From assembly GCA_028564675.1 (NCBI GenBank), contig JAOVVO010000157.1, forward strand, positions 62,001 to 126,000: 64,000 nt of DNA. The letters are read 5' to 3'. Both the position numbers and the translations under genes were made by a program. The DNA is from Onchocerca lupi. Taxonomy: Eukaryota > Nematoda > Chromadorea > Rhabditida > Onchocercidae. How positions within the stretch are numbered: position 1 is the stretch's first letter; each line of letters begins with the position of its first letter. The notes below the pieces were generated by a model. That model made no database searches, was not told the DNA's origin, and saw nothing but the letters and a program-made list of their open reading frames with translations. Shown piece after piece: positions 1-13,700 of the stretch.

Positions 1-388
1 TTCTTTTTTTGTACGATTGCTAATTTACAAATTTCAAATTTTAATAGTTTCATATTTAAAATATTCTTCATTAGTTCAACTGCTTGTCTATATTTGTCAT
101 TATTTCAATTTGAAAATTACATTATCATTATTACTATATGATATATAAATGGTACAAACTTTGGCATATGTTTAAGAGGAAATGACCATCTGTTCAGTGT
201 CATCCTTCCATCAATTTCTCACTAATTTAAAGCGGTATCTTAAAAGAGAATTCTCTCTTTACTCTTCATTTTCTCATCTTTTCTTTGATTTCATTTTTTT
301 TTTTTTATGTGCTTTTTATAAAAAATTTACGGCTCTATTCTTTTTGTACGATACGGTTAATTGCCCTTTTCCATTTTTTTGCTTTTTC

Positions 389-468
<80 letters not shown>

Positions 469-813
469 GCGCCACTAATTTATTCATCTTCTCAATCGTT
501 TTCGAAGTAATTGAAATCAATCTTTGAAGCGTCATCGATTTGGAAATTCTCAATTTTTTACTTCGTTTAGCTGGCGATTATTAATTTTATGGGGGATTAA
601 AAAAAAGAAAAAAGAATGTCTGTAAAATTTATATTATTCTAATTTTTATTATTTTTTCGCAACAAAATTTCTTCAAGTTTCTTTGCTATTTTAATCAATT
701 AGTATCTAGCTTTGAATACTTTCATTCATTTTTACCTAATTTTGAAAATATTCTAATAAGAGAGATATTTTGCATTTTTTATCCATTCTTCGATTTCTAC
801 TATTTTTTTACAG
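1..813 (+). other. Intron or upstream sequence of the ADAM gene, no exon seen
   Basis: AT-rich sequence before the first recognisable ADAM exon. It holds a run of about 75 T (390-464) and no credible coding segment. It ends in a TTTTTTACAG acceptor at 804-813. The signal peptide, prodomain and first part of the metalloprotease must lie left of the window or in exons I could not recognise here. Confidence 0.6.
390..464. repeat. Poly(T) tract of about 75 nt
   Basis: Longest homopolymer in the window. Its exact length is likely to be uncertain in any assembly. Confidence 0.9.
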
Positions 814-3800
814 ATATTTTCACGTGATTTGAATATTCGCTTGAGTGTTGTTTATTTGGAAGAATGGATGGATAAATCACGAATTAATTATTATGAAGAT
901 ATTGAAAGAACATTAAGCAGTGCTGTGGAATATGTCACTGGTCATATTTATCATATTGGTTAGTTGTAATTTTTTTTTTTTTTTTTTTCAACAGAAAATC
1001 TCTTCAATCTAATTTTTTTTTTTAATAGTTTTTTAAAAACTAAATTATTGTATTATTGTAAATTGAATATTCATTAGTTTTAGCTAAAGATTCTTCGCTG
1101 ATTTTTACATCAGCAAAATTTGTCAAAGATGAAGTAATGACAAGCACTTCTGGAAGTATTTGTTCATCACGTGCAACTGGTTTGGTTACGGTAAGTTTAA
1201 AGTTGTATTTTGAATTGAAATTAAATGTAAACATAGTTTTTAGCTTTGTTATTTATTTATTTATTTTTTTTTTTTGTCGTTTTATAGGAATTCTAACTAT
1301 CAAAAAAAAAAAAAAAAAAAAAAAAACAGTTCTACGAAATTAATGCAATTATTCAAATTAACTTTAAGGCTGTGGATACGTATACAGCGCATGATACAGG
1401 TCAGTTAATTGCTCATAATCTGGCTCATATCATGGGAATGGATCATGATTCTTCAGATTGTACATGTGATCTTATCAATAACTGCATAATGCATAAGCAA
1501 GCAGGGTAAGTTTGGTTATAGCAACAAATTAAATAACATCTTATTTTTGAATTTTTGATTAATTAGTAATTTCAAATATCTTATAACTGAAACTTATTCA
1601 AATTCTCAAACCTGTTGCATTGTTTATCATATAAAACTTTTCACATATTTCCTTATTTCAACCCACTCTAGAGTATTCCAAAATTTGAATAATAGGGATA
1701 GATTGAAAAAAAAAAGTCTTCTTTAGGCTGATAAAATCTTTCAAAATTGATGATGACTAAATATGCATCCAATTTGGAAGAGCAAAAATTAGAATTTTAG
1801 AATGGCATAAATCTGTGTATGCATAATTTATGATGGATGTATAAATGTGCCCATCCATTTTTATAGACTATTACCAATTGAGTATTATGGATATTGCTGC
1901 CATCTATCCCGAGAGATTTCTTTAATCAGATAAGAAAGCCTTATGTATCATAAGGAACGATTCATCAGATTGCGACAGCTTTTTGATGCTGTCTTGACAA
2001 TCGTCAACGATTGTTGACCAATGCTTTGGATCGTCATAAAATGAAGCATTCTTGCTGTTGTAAAAATATTAATTTGCATTACAAGATGATTGAATCTAAA
2101 TAGAGAAAAAGATTTGAAATGATATGAGAGACTAGTTTGAATTCAAAAATGATCACCAAATATAGGGGACATTTTATGGCGATAGTCTCAAATGGACCAT
2201 TAGACTGGATCGAAAAGATAACTTATATATAGTGGAAATATTATTAAGTCGATTTTGGGGAAAAATGAATGAATGCGTATAAATCTAAGATTGCTCATTA
2301 AGAGCAACAATGATGAAAATTCTGATAACGATTGATTTTGAGCATTTAATACGATAATTTTAAGCAATAACAAATTAAACTGGATATGAATTCTGAAAAA
2401 AAAAAAAAAAAAAAAAAGATAAAGAAAGAAAGAACATAATAAATATGAGAAAGATAGGAGAAAAAAAAAATATTTTGAAAATTCATTCATTTTATTCATT
2501 ATAATATAATACTAACTGGATTCGGTCACGAATCACAAATCTCCGGAAATTCTTAAACACGCGCCTTATCTATATAAAAATACGCGCCAATTCAAATGTA
2601 ACGTTATGTTAAAATTTCAATTCAATCGGTAAAGAACTTGAAGTGTTGTATAGAAAATGAACAACGAATATTTGAATTTTTTATTTATATAAATAAGCAA
2701 TCATTAGTTTAGGATTATTTTCAGAAATATTGGTTCACCATTTTTATGGCAATTCTCGAAATGTAGTATAGCAAGAATGCATAGCATATTACAATCGGGA
2801 TATTTGCAATGCTTGTTGAATAAACCATTACAAGTAAGTATTTATTACATTTTTTTTCTTTTTTTTTTTTTTGCATACAGAATTGTAGCATTCATAATCA
2901 CGATCATCTCCTTGCGATATAATTCGTAAAAATCAACGAATTTGGTATACTTATTGCTTCATTTTTATTAAATTAGCTCAATTTTTCTATCGAATACAAG
3001 AAAGTAATTATAAAAAATGTTCATATTCTCAAATTATCATTAACAATGCTAATATAGTTATTAGCCGGGTTTAATTTTAAATTGGTTATTTCAAAAATTT
3101 AAAGTTAAGAAGAATGAAACAATGAATAAAATCGGCTGAAAGCATTAGACAATTTTTGTTTTTTGTTTTTATCTTCTATTATTGCATTATGAAATTTCAT
3201 TGCTCATTTTACATTTAAAAAAAAAAAAAAAAAAGTATTTAACATTTATTAAATTTTCAAATATTTAAAAATATTTCGGATAAAAAAAAAATAATAATTA
3301 TAATAATTTTTTATAGGCATCAACATTGCAACAATGTGGTAATGGTATAATTGATGGTGAAGAGGAATGTGATTGTGGTTTGCGAGAAAATTGTCTTGAT
3401 CCATGTTGTGATCCATTAACATGTACACTTCGAGCTCATGCTCATTGTGCTTCTCATCAAGCATGTTGTCATCGTTGTCAAGTGAGTTGTCACCTTTTTC
3501 TTGTAATATTTTTTTTTTTTTTGAATAAGTAATAACTTTTAATCTTTAAACTAATTATATTCATTAATTTTTTTTTTTTTTTTTTAATCCAATTATATTC
3601 ATTAGCAGAAACTACTAACAGCTTACATCACATAAGTCTGTTCAAGGAAGCATAAAATATAAATATGAGTTCGAGAAAGTGTAAACATGATGTTACGGGC
3701 ATAATTTGCTGCATTTGTATGATTAATTCATTGTAGTAGTTTTTTTGGTTTTTTTTTTTTGGTTTTTTTTGTTTTTTTTTTTTGGTTTTTTTTTTTTTTT

Positions 3801-4159
3801 TTTTTTATATATATATAAGTCAATTTTGAAATTTACGGAATATTTTTTTTTTAGTTTTTAAAAAAAAAAAATTTTGATAAATATATTATAGTTACGACCA
3901 GCAGGACATGTATGTAGGCCTGCAAGATCGATATGTGATGTTGCGGAAATGTGTACTGGAGATGATGGTGATTGTCCAGTTGATGGATATCTAATTGATG
4001 GTACTGTATGTGGTATTAGTGGGCAATGTTGGAAAGGAAATTGTTCAGATGTTGAGCAGCAATGTCGCGATCTTTGGGGTTCAGGTAAGTTCTATTTATT
4101 TGTAAAAGAAAAATTAGCAAGAAAATTTAAGATGAATAAAAATTTAAACCATGACACGA

Positions 4160-4204
<45 letters not shown>

Positions 4205-7200
4205 TTCGATGCATTAGAGTTTTTATCATTCTTTTGAAAAGAATTGTCGATATAAATTGTGATTCTTTTAAATCATTTTTTTTTTTTTTTAAATCAATCA
4301 TTGGTTATAATTGAATAATTAAGGAATTAATGCAAATCTTTCAAAAAAAAAAAAAAATATTTTCAGATGCAACAACGGCGGAAGAACATTGCTATGAACG
4401 TAATGGATTTGGTCTGGAATATGGAAATTGTGGCATAGATCGAGATGGAATGTATAAAAAATGTGCAGTGGAAAATGTACATTGTGGAACATTACATTGT
4501 CGAGGAGGTTTTCAATCTCCTGCAAATTTAAAATTTAATTCATTCAATCTCCAATTCCTACATGAAACCAAACAAATACAATGCAAGTATGTATTGAGTA
4601 TTGATAATTTGGAAAATATTTTTAGTTTTTTTTTTTTTAAATTTTAAATTATTTAGTTAATTGTTTCAATCTTCTATTTAGTCTTTATTATTCAATCCTT
4701 ATCTTATATTTTAAGAATGCTCACTTTTTTTTTCCCCCACATTTGTTTTAAATTTATTCATTACAAACATTACTTAATGATTTTGTTCGCATATATATTT
4801 TCTCCCACCATTTATTTTATTCAAAAATCAGATTATCGTGTAGCATTTTTCAAATATCTTATTTTTTTCTGAAATTTCTAGACAAGAAAAAAACTAATAC
4901 CGCTACTTTTAATCTTCATGAATATTTTGTATTAAAAAGGATCCTTAGCTTTATCTGTCATTTTATTACACTATAACATATGATCGGTTTATATATCGAT
5001 AGTAATGAAGAAAAACAGAAGAGCTTTTACTTTAAAAAAAAAAAGTAAATATAAATCAAAAAAAAAATCTAATGCTCAAAAAATGTCCATTTTTGATATT
5101 CATAAAATGTCTGCCATGTTTAGAGTAATTACAAATCTTGATATTGGTATGGTTATGGATGGAAGCAGTTGTGGTTCTGGAAAAATTTGTGTTCAAGGAA
5201 TTTGTTCACCTCTTGTTCAAGTTTCACCACCTGTACACTGTCCAAGCAATAATCTTGCTTATCAATGTTCGGGACATGGGGTAAATTTTCTTCATTTAAA
5301 TTGGTTATTGTTTATCAAAAAAAAAAAAAAATCATTCAAATTTTTTAATTTATTTATTAAATATAATATTACATTTTTTTTTCAATGATTATAATATAGA
5401 AAAATTATTTCGATGAATTTAGGATTGTACGACCACACGAAAGTGTTTATGTTATAATGGTTGGATGGGTACAGCTTGTGATACCAAAACAAATATTACT
5501 CATTTTACAACTATTGCACCAACAGATCTCTCTCATTTTAGTGATATCTTCATTCCATCATTTGCTGGTAAATTATTTCAAGTTTTTATTAGTTTTATCT
5601 AGAATTCTAAATTTTAAATGATTATAAATACTAAATGTAATTTATTCAGTTGGGAATTAATTTTAATTCTCCCTTCTAAATTCTTCTCATTTGTTATAGT
5701 AAATTTTCCAATTTTTATAACATTTCAAATCCTCTTATTTCACTGTTACTAGTAACATAGTAATTGAAATGTCATGAGGAATTTTCGTTATAAAATTTAT
5801 CAGGCAAGAGTTATTATAATATTTTTTTTACGATTTCTGTGTTTTGTTACATCCATTAAATGTATTTTGTGAATTAAATAATAGGATTTTCAGTAAATTT
5901 TATAAAAAATGACAAATTCCTATTTCAATTTGTGTTCCTTAATTCTTATTTTGATTTTAGGTAGCCATAAATTGAATACCACAACTTTACTCATTATTCT
6001 TCTTATTGTCGGCATACTGCTTTTGCTGCTTTTAATTTGCCTCTTATTTTGCTACCGGTAAGTTCTTTTTCAAAAAATTATCTTCGCTATTCAATGATTG
6101 AAAAATTTTTTCTTCTGTTATTGTTTTTTTACAGGCGACAAAGTAAGATTGAATTTTCTTCACCGGCAGATGAGAAGTTGAACGAAAGTCTTCCGGAAAA
6201 TACACAACGAGCGATAAAATTTGGTAGTATGCCAAGTTATCGGTAAGTTTCTTTTATTATTTTTAAATCCTGATTTGAGATTATTGAATAATTTATGTTT
6301 TTTTAATATTTATTAAAACTAGCATTTTGAGTTGTTATTTTTCCATAATAGCATAATTTTTAGTGAAGAAAAAAGGAAACGAAAAAAAGACAAACGTGTT
6401 TATGATGCATTGCAAAGAATCAACGAGGCAAGTGATGAGCGCGATAGTGCATCCGTGAAATCGCGGGAATCTGGAAGTACAGGTCTTGATAATAACGGAA
6501 TTTTAGCAATGAATAGGAATTGTATAGAATACGATCCAAGAGAAGATATGGTTACAACAATGCTGAATGGTAAAATTTTTTCAAAAGATCGATAATAAAT
6601 AGTATTTAAATGTGGATAGAAATCTCATTATTCAATGAATTGATGATTATCGATTTTCAGGTACAGCAACAACGATATTGAAAAGAGAAATACCTGGTAA
6701 TCATGATTATTATTGCGACGGTGTTTTGTATCATGATAATTGTTCAGAAATGATAAATTCATCACCAACAATACGTTGTTCATCTGTAGCGCTTCCAGCT
6801 CGTTGTGAACGAAATCGAAATGGTTATGCGACTGATTCTGAAATTGGTTAATTTTTATCGATATATTACAACTATAAGACTAGTATTTACATTGTGTATA
6901 ATAGATATTCTTATCTATTATACTTTATCTAACATTTTTGACATATGAAATGAAAGGATTTTAAAAAATTTTTGAATATGCCAAAATGTATCTCAATATC
7001 ATTAGTTGTTTTCATTGCTGTGTTCTATCATTAGAAAAGTTTAAATTATCCTAATAAACTATTTTTGAAATAAAAAATTTTCAAGTTTTTTTTTTTTTTT
7101 TTTTTTTTTTTTTGAAGCAATAGGACGCTATGGTACACATTATATTGAGGCTGTATCAGGTGCAAATGTTGAATTGAGTCCAACTTCATCACATACTTCA

Positions 7201-7880
7201 GTCAACAATAGAATGACACCAACTCCATTGAAACTTAACAATATTGGAATGTTATTGAGACAGCTGCAACATAATGATGAAGTTTGCAGGTTCATATTCA
7301 TTTAGATTATTCAAATAATTATTCCTTTGATATATTTATATATATTGACAGTATTATTATTTTAGTGATGCAGAATTGAGTGCAGTAGAGGCAGATCATG
7401 TGGAACATGGTGATTTGGGTTCTAATACAGAATCAAGCAGAGGTTATGAATCTCAGGAAGCGAAGTATTTATATTATTTTTTTTTTTTTTTTTTGAAATA
7501 TTAAAAGAAAATATAAAATTAATAGATCGCTTTATTGCTCTAAATTTAACTAATTGAACACTTGAAATTAATCACCAAATATAATGCTTGATAATTATAG
7601 TACATCGTTGTCGAATGGTTTAGAGCTGAACTTTTCACGATCGCTTCAAAAAAAAGATCGAAATGGAGGTGATGAAAGACTGGATAGTACTCGCAACTGT
7701 AACAATACATCAGCTTGCTTTTCAAATGAAACGATACTAAATGGACGTGGTACTCTATTTCAGGATCGTCAGTCTCTTTCTGAAATAGAAATGAGCGAAA
7801 GGACCATTAGACATAAAACACATCCTCATGGTCAAAGTCAACATTCATTGTTTAATGACTCATTCAGGTTGGAAGTATGA
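814..7880 (+). CDS. unc-71: UNC-71-like ADAM (disintegrin-metalloprotease), 5' partial, inactive protease
   Basis: Type I membrane protein of the ADAM family, which acts in cell adhesion and axon or cell guidance. Sixteen exons are seen: 814-958, 1084-1190, 1330-1505, 2725-2833, 3317-3481, 3892-4084, 4367-4586, 5124-5280, 5423-5567, 5961-6057, 6135-6242, 6364-6569, 6661-6846, 7118-7289, 7366-7464, 7601-7880. They total 2565 nt (854 residues plus stop) with all phases closing. Order in the partial protein: metalloprotease (about 1-179), disintegrin (180-270, with CRPARSICDVAEMC), cysteine-rich region, EGF-like module ending CLCYNGWMGTAC, a transmembrane stretch near 480-503, then a 350-residue cytoplasmic tail. 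The zinc site reads AHNLAHIMGMDHD instead of HExGHxxGxxHD, so the catalytic Glu is missing. UNC-71 of C. elegans is also considered protease-dead, which drives the name. The N-terminal prodomain lies outside. Another ADAM paralogue remains possible. Confidence 0.88.
2525..2700. repeat. Dispersed repeat, copy 1 (probable Helitron-derived), in an ADAM intron
   Basis: About 170 bp in the 1.2-kb intron 1506-2724 resemble 10025-10180 closely. Both share the string GCGCCTTATCTA, then ATAAAAA(T/C)ACGCGCC, then AATGNAACGTT, ATGAACAACGAA and TTTTTATTTATATAAAT in the same order and spacing. The second copy sits just upstream of the Helitron remains. I infer that this is a solo or non-autonomous fragment of the same family. 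No ends or target-site duplications were defined. Confidence 0.6.
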
Positions 7881-10024
7881 CCTTTACTGTTAAAGTTTTT
7901 TGCCAATAATTTCGGTAGTGTATCGGCATGATCAATAAGACTTAATTTTTTTTTAAATTTTCGCTCAAGAAATTATTCCTACATTCTATTTGTCTCGAAT
8001 AGAAACTATCAGGTTTTTCTCTTTAATGAGTCTGGGAAAAAATGCAGATAATTGAGAAATTTGAAATGTACGAAATATTGCTACTTACATAAGTTGAAAC
8101 GGTGAAGTATGATTGATCTCTCTTATACAAAGTTTGTTTTCATCATTTCGAAAATTTATTAATTTAATGTATTTTGATACAATCTTTTGTATTTATTTTC
8201 TAATATTTCCTATTTCTAATATTTCCTACCTCTTTTTATTATTTTAGTCTCTTCGATGTTTTGTCAAGTAACATGTTTTGCTACTTTTACCTTAGAAAAA
8301 AAAAAAAGGTTAAATTGAGAGATGACTAAATATGATAACTTTTCTTGCAGTATTTCAAGTTCAGTCTAACTTTTTGAATATTCAATTTCGAATGTATTTT
8401 TTTCTTACAATTATCTCTTTTTATAAGGATAAGGAACTATTCTGGTTTAAAAATGAGAAAAGAATTTCACAATTGAAACAAGTATAAGTTTTTAAATTTA
8501 AGCAGAAGTTTTGAAATCGTATTGGAAACTTCGAGTTGGAATTTTCGAGAAGACACTTGCAAATAAAAGTTTAATGTGATTAGAATAATAATGAAAACTA
8601 TAAATGCTTTGGGGGAAAAAGCGTTTTAAACTTTAATTGATTATTAATATCACCTTCTTACTTTAATAATATAAAAATTCATCGTAAAGATTTTCTATAT
8701 TTTTTCTGCACATTCCTCTGGAATTATTACCTTAAATAAAGACTTAAACTCCTCTCTTCAAACATATTGGTTTTTCTTTTTTTTTTAAAAATTATTCTAC
8801 TATTTCATTCTGTTATTGTTATTTTCTTAATCATATCTCATAAAATCCAATCCATTACTGCCTGTTTTAACTGTCCAATAATTTGCATGATTAATCAGAT
8901 TTCACTCCTTTCGGCAATATTTTCGTATTTTATTGTTGAAATGGTCTTTCAGTTTGAATTTTTGTTGTAATTTTGTATATATTTTTGGATTTTTGTCAAA
9001 TGAATTTGTCCGAGATATGCTGTCTTCTTGTTCAATGGATGTCATATGAATGAAAAAAAGAAGCATAGGTAACGAATGATAAGTCATATCAGCTCAAATA
9101 TCATTCATGATTTGAAGTTTTGAAATAAAACTATTAATGAACTTCCGCAAGATATGACATTTTTCTCGAGATTATTCTTCAAAAAGATGAATGTTTCAAA
9201 GTAAAGCTGAATCGTACGTCGAAGGAAAAAGTGAGAAATAAATTGCAAATGTAAGCCGGAAAAGAAATGCATTTAGCTTCAGTGAAATATTGATTGCATT
9301 TTTTATCAAATGTATTTTGAAATTAAGAAAATGAAGTAATTAAAAGATTAATAAGTATTACTATTGAATGTGTATTTATTGTTCATATCATTGCTATACA
9401 TATTCTTTAAAGCGATCATTTCAAGTATGATATGACGGTCTTCTCGGATTGCTAATTTAATTTTTCAAATTTAATTATTGTATGGAAACAATTATGTAAG
9501 AATAAAAAAGAATATTGCATATTTCCAGTTGAAATTTACTTTTTTTTTTTTTTTTTTTATGAAAGCTAGGAAGTAAGATGAATTTCTCTAGCCATGCTAT
9601 GATTGGATTTAAATGACTTGAAAAGATATTCATATTGAAATATGCTACATTTATCTTTGTAGTTAATAAATTAACAATCATCTCCGCTATTGATCACAAG
9701 CGAAAAATGAAATCATAATAAATTCCAGTTCTAATTTAGAAAAAAATGACCAATTCGATTGAATTCATTACGAGAGATATGACATAAGATAGTATATAAT
9801 TTCATTTCTGATATGAATTCAACTTTCAAAAAATACATTAATTTCAGAAAAAGTAGATTTGCAAAATATCGAAGAGAAAAATAATACTAAGCATTTTTTT
9901 TTTAATCACAATGGTGACTTAGACTAATGCAAGAAATGAAAAAAGCAGTGCCGTTTTCACAATCGGGCATAATACATCTTTATTCTTAATTAGTCTAAAA
10001 AAAAAAAAAAAAATTTAAACGTTC
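7881..10024. other. ADAM 3' UTR and intergenic region
   Basis: AT-rich sequence with many short A/T runs after the ADAM stop codon. Small open frames here have no recognisable motifs. I see no gene, RNA or repeat family, apart from the poly(T) tract near 9540-9559. Confidence 0.5.
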
Positions 10025-10180
10025 ATTTGTTCAAAATCTTAAATCACTGGAAGTTCTTAAACAAGCGCCTTATCTACATAAAAACACGCGCCTATTCGAA
10101 TGCAACGTTGCATTAAAATTAAAAAAATGCTTTGTGGAAATGAACAACGAACATTTATATTTTTATTTATATAAATTATG
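10025..10180. repeat. Dispersed repeat, copy 2 (probable 5' part of the Helitron)
   Basis: Second copy of the repeat at 2525-2700, with the shared strings listed there. It lies about 570 bp upstream of the first Helitron-like codons on the same strand, so it may be the untranslated 5' part of that element. No TC 5' terminus was identified with certainty. Confidence 0.55.
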
Positions 10181-10756
10181 ATTGGTTTAACAGCTTATAG
10201 TAATCATTTAAATTTTATGAAATGTAATTTTTTTCTCTACAAGAAAGAAGTTCAATTACATGAAGAGAGCAAAAAACATGTTGCTAAAACTCTAGCAGTG
10301 TTTGGTGCGTTTACCGAAAGATTGCAGTTATTTGCATCATTTGCAATTTTGCTTAATTTTTAACGTTTTGGAAAAATGAAAAGCATGGTGCAAATAATCG
10401 CCTGGTTAACACGCGACGAAATTTTGCCCAATAGTTTCAATTTTTATTCAAATCCATTACTATAACTGAAAGTCATCATTTTTATCTCATTTCCAATCGC
10501 AAGAAAAATACTAACAAAATTAATTATACATATTTATTATTATTGTAGTTGAGTCCACAGTTTACTGCTGCAGGCTCTTTCAGTAAGAAAGAAGTAGCTG
10601 CAATAAATGGAACGAATTTTATCATTAAATAGATGAGTGAAAAAAGAGTTTTATTTGGTTAAGTAAAGAGAATGATTTCTGATTATTTCAAATAAAGAGA
10701 AAGATTTCTTATTATTACCTTATATAGAAAAAAAGCTATAAACAGTTTATAGATTC

Positions 10757-13700
10757 ATGATTAAGAAAAAGTATCTAGCATTGGCAACAAAAAGAAAAAA
10801 AGCGTTATGTTCATATTTTGTTTCGGTAGGAAATATAAGCAAAACTTTTCAAGTTCTCATCGGCACAGTGACTGAAGAATGTCCTTATTGCAAAACTTTG
10901 AAATTTAATGGCGAAATTTCAATGGAAAAATTTTATGCAAAAATTTTCCTGAAACCATGCTCTGAAATTTTTTATGTTCATGCAAAGTTCAGCTTATAAG
11001 ACGAAAGGAATGTGTTGCGTCACCGGAAAAATTAAACTATTTCAATTTGAAGAACCATCAGAACCATTAAAAACTTTGCTTGCTAGATATACCGTCGAAT
11101 TAAAGCGTTTCCTATCTAAAATCAGAACATACAACTTGTGCTTCCAAATGACATCGTTCGGCGCAGAAATGTGTGATAACATAATTTATGCCAACTTTCA
11201 AAGTGAAAGGACAAATTTATTATAAAGCTAGTTCCTTGCTTCCGTTGTCAGATGATCAGCATAAATTCTTACGAATGTATTTCATCGGTAATAGCAATGA
11301 TGAATTGAATGTACGCTGCGGAACTCATACCGGCATAGAAAGATCCGTCGTTTCCTAACTGCAACAACTTCTTCACGAAAAAAAAAAAAAAAAAAAAAAA
11401 CTATTTAGAGCTTCTGTTAAAAACAGCAGTTAATATAATGCCATCTGATACAGAAGATTGTTATTCATGCTGACAAAACGCCTGCTGGAGAACACATGTT
11501 CAACTACAGACGAAGAAGCAATTGTTGTAGTCGGCGATCAATTCAACCTAGAGATACTGTTCTTTACAGAAGAAACAATCATTAACAAAAATTGCAGAAA
11601 CTCATCGATGATACGTTGCTCTGCAATATCCAATCATTTTTTGGAATAGTGCCGATGGATATCACTTCAACATTAAGATGATAAATTCAATCAGCGTAAT
11701 GAACTATGATTCATACTGTCGAATGATTCGAGAGAATGAGGACAATCATATTTTGAAGTGCCGTCAGTTGTTTCACCAGTATATAGTAGATATGTATGCA
11801 AAAATCGAAATCGAATGTTTGATATTCATCCGTTTGAATCAAACTAAGCTTCGCTCTAAAGAATTCATTTATTTGCGAAATGCAGTTGTAAATCACAGTA
11901 ATACAGCTAAAGTTGGAAGACTAACGATTTAGCCATCTTCATATGCGAGCAATCCATGTAATATGCATGAGCTCAAGATGCAATTGCGTATGTTCGCCAT
12001 TACGATCTATTCATTACAATCACATGCAATCCAGTAGAGATGATATGCAAAATCTCTTACTTCCTAGGCGATCGTCAATGCATAGGCATGTCATCACAGC
12101 ACGTGTTTTCATACAGAAGCTGAAATCGCTAATGGATTTCAAGATAAAACATGAAGTATTTGGGTCTGTGCATTACTGATGCATTCAGTAGAATGACAAA
12201 AGATAGGACTGCTACATGCACAGACATTAATCTGGCTTTACGACAAAATCACTTCAAACGAAATCGACAACGCAATATGTGCTGAAATACCCGATGCCGA
12301 CGTCGATAAGGATTTGGATGAAGTTGTGACGAAAAATATGATACATAGACCCTGCGGTACACTGAATCCAAATTTACCATGCATGAAAGAGGTAAATGCT
12401 CCAAGCGATATCCTCGATCATTAATACCCAACACAATTGTAGGAAAAGATGGATATTCTTCATACAGAAGAAGATCAGCAGAAGATGGCGGTAAATTAGC
12501 AACCATACACATGCGGAATGGTGACATGGAAGTCGATAACCGGTGGGTTATTCCATATGCGCCCTTGCTATTATAAGCAAACAAGGCGTACATAAACGTT
12601 GTCTACTATAACTCCGTTCAGTCGATATAAGTACGTGAATGAAGGCAGCAACATAGTTGTTTTTGTCGTGCAACCAGTAAAGAAGTGATAAGAATGCGGT
12701 ATTACATACTGATGAAATCACATAATGTTAACCTGAAATAAGTAGTAACAAAGCTGTATGGCGAATTTTTTCTTTACTCATACATGAACGAAATTCGGCT
12801 ATTGTTCATTTAGCAGTACATCTAGAAAATGGACAACGTATTTATTTCACAGGTGCAAATGTGCAACAAATAGCTCTGAATCCACCAGTAACGACATTAA
12901 CTGCTTTCTTCACATTATGTCAAAATGACGCATTGGCGAAAAACCTGTTACATTCGGAAGTACCTAATTCCGAATATAACAGTGTATTACACATGGAATG
13001 TAAATAGGAAATCAGTAAGGACGCAAAGGAGGAGAACCAGTCAACGAACAACCTGACATTTTCAAACAAACTACGATAGGCAGATTGTGCACCGTCATTC
13101 TAATCAAGATGAATGCTTCTTCCTTCGCATGTTGTTAGTAAATGCGCCCGGTTCATCTTCCTTCTAGCAATTAAAAATTGTCAACGGCGCACATGCTACT
13201 TTTCGCAGTGCATTTCAAGCTTTGAATATATTGGAGAACATCCGACACTGGGATGTGTGCATCAATGACGCATGCAACACATCAAATCCAAATCAAAATC
13301 GCACACTGTTTGCAGTCATATTGACCGCCTGCTCTCCTTCATCTCCAATAGAGTTATGGGAGAAATATAAATTGCATGCAGCTGAAGATATTCTGCATCG
13401 ATACGAGGCGAAAATTCAGATATGAACATAGATTTCACAGCAGAATTCTACAACGAAGCATTGATAATGATTGAAAACTTCTGCTTACAAATCGCGAACA
13501 AAGTTATTAATCAATTGAGAATGTCATCAACGAATCGATCTGCTGCTGCTGCTTCGTTCGATTTGGACTTGCGTAGCAAAATGAAACGTTAAAATTAACT
13601 ACAATATGCGTGTCCAGTTTTGAAACGATTGATCAACTGGATTCTCTCACATCGATTGCTGGAAATTGGGAACGGAAAGCTGCCAGTTGATCTGGCCTCA

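Noticed and set aside
182..553. Open frames rich in Phe (plus) or Lys (minus)
   Set aside because: They are created by the poly(T) run at 390-464 and have no other protein-like sequence.
12249..12593. 114-codon minus-strand open frame inside the Helitron
   Set aside because: The plus strand clearly encodes RepHel motifs here (CGTLNPNLPCM, DNRWVIPYAPLL), so this is the antisense of the pseudogene.
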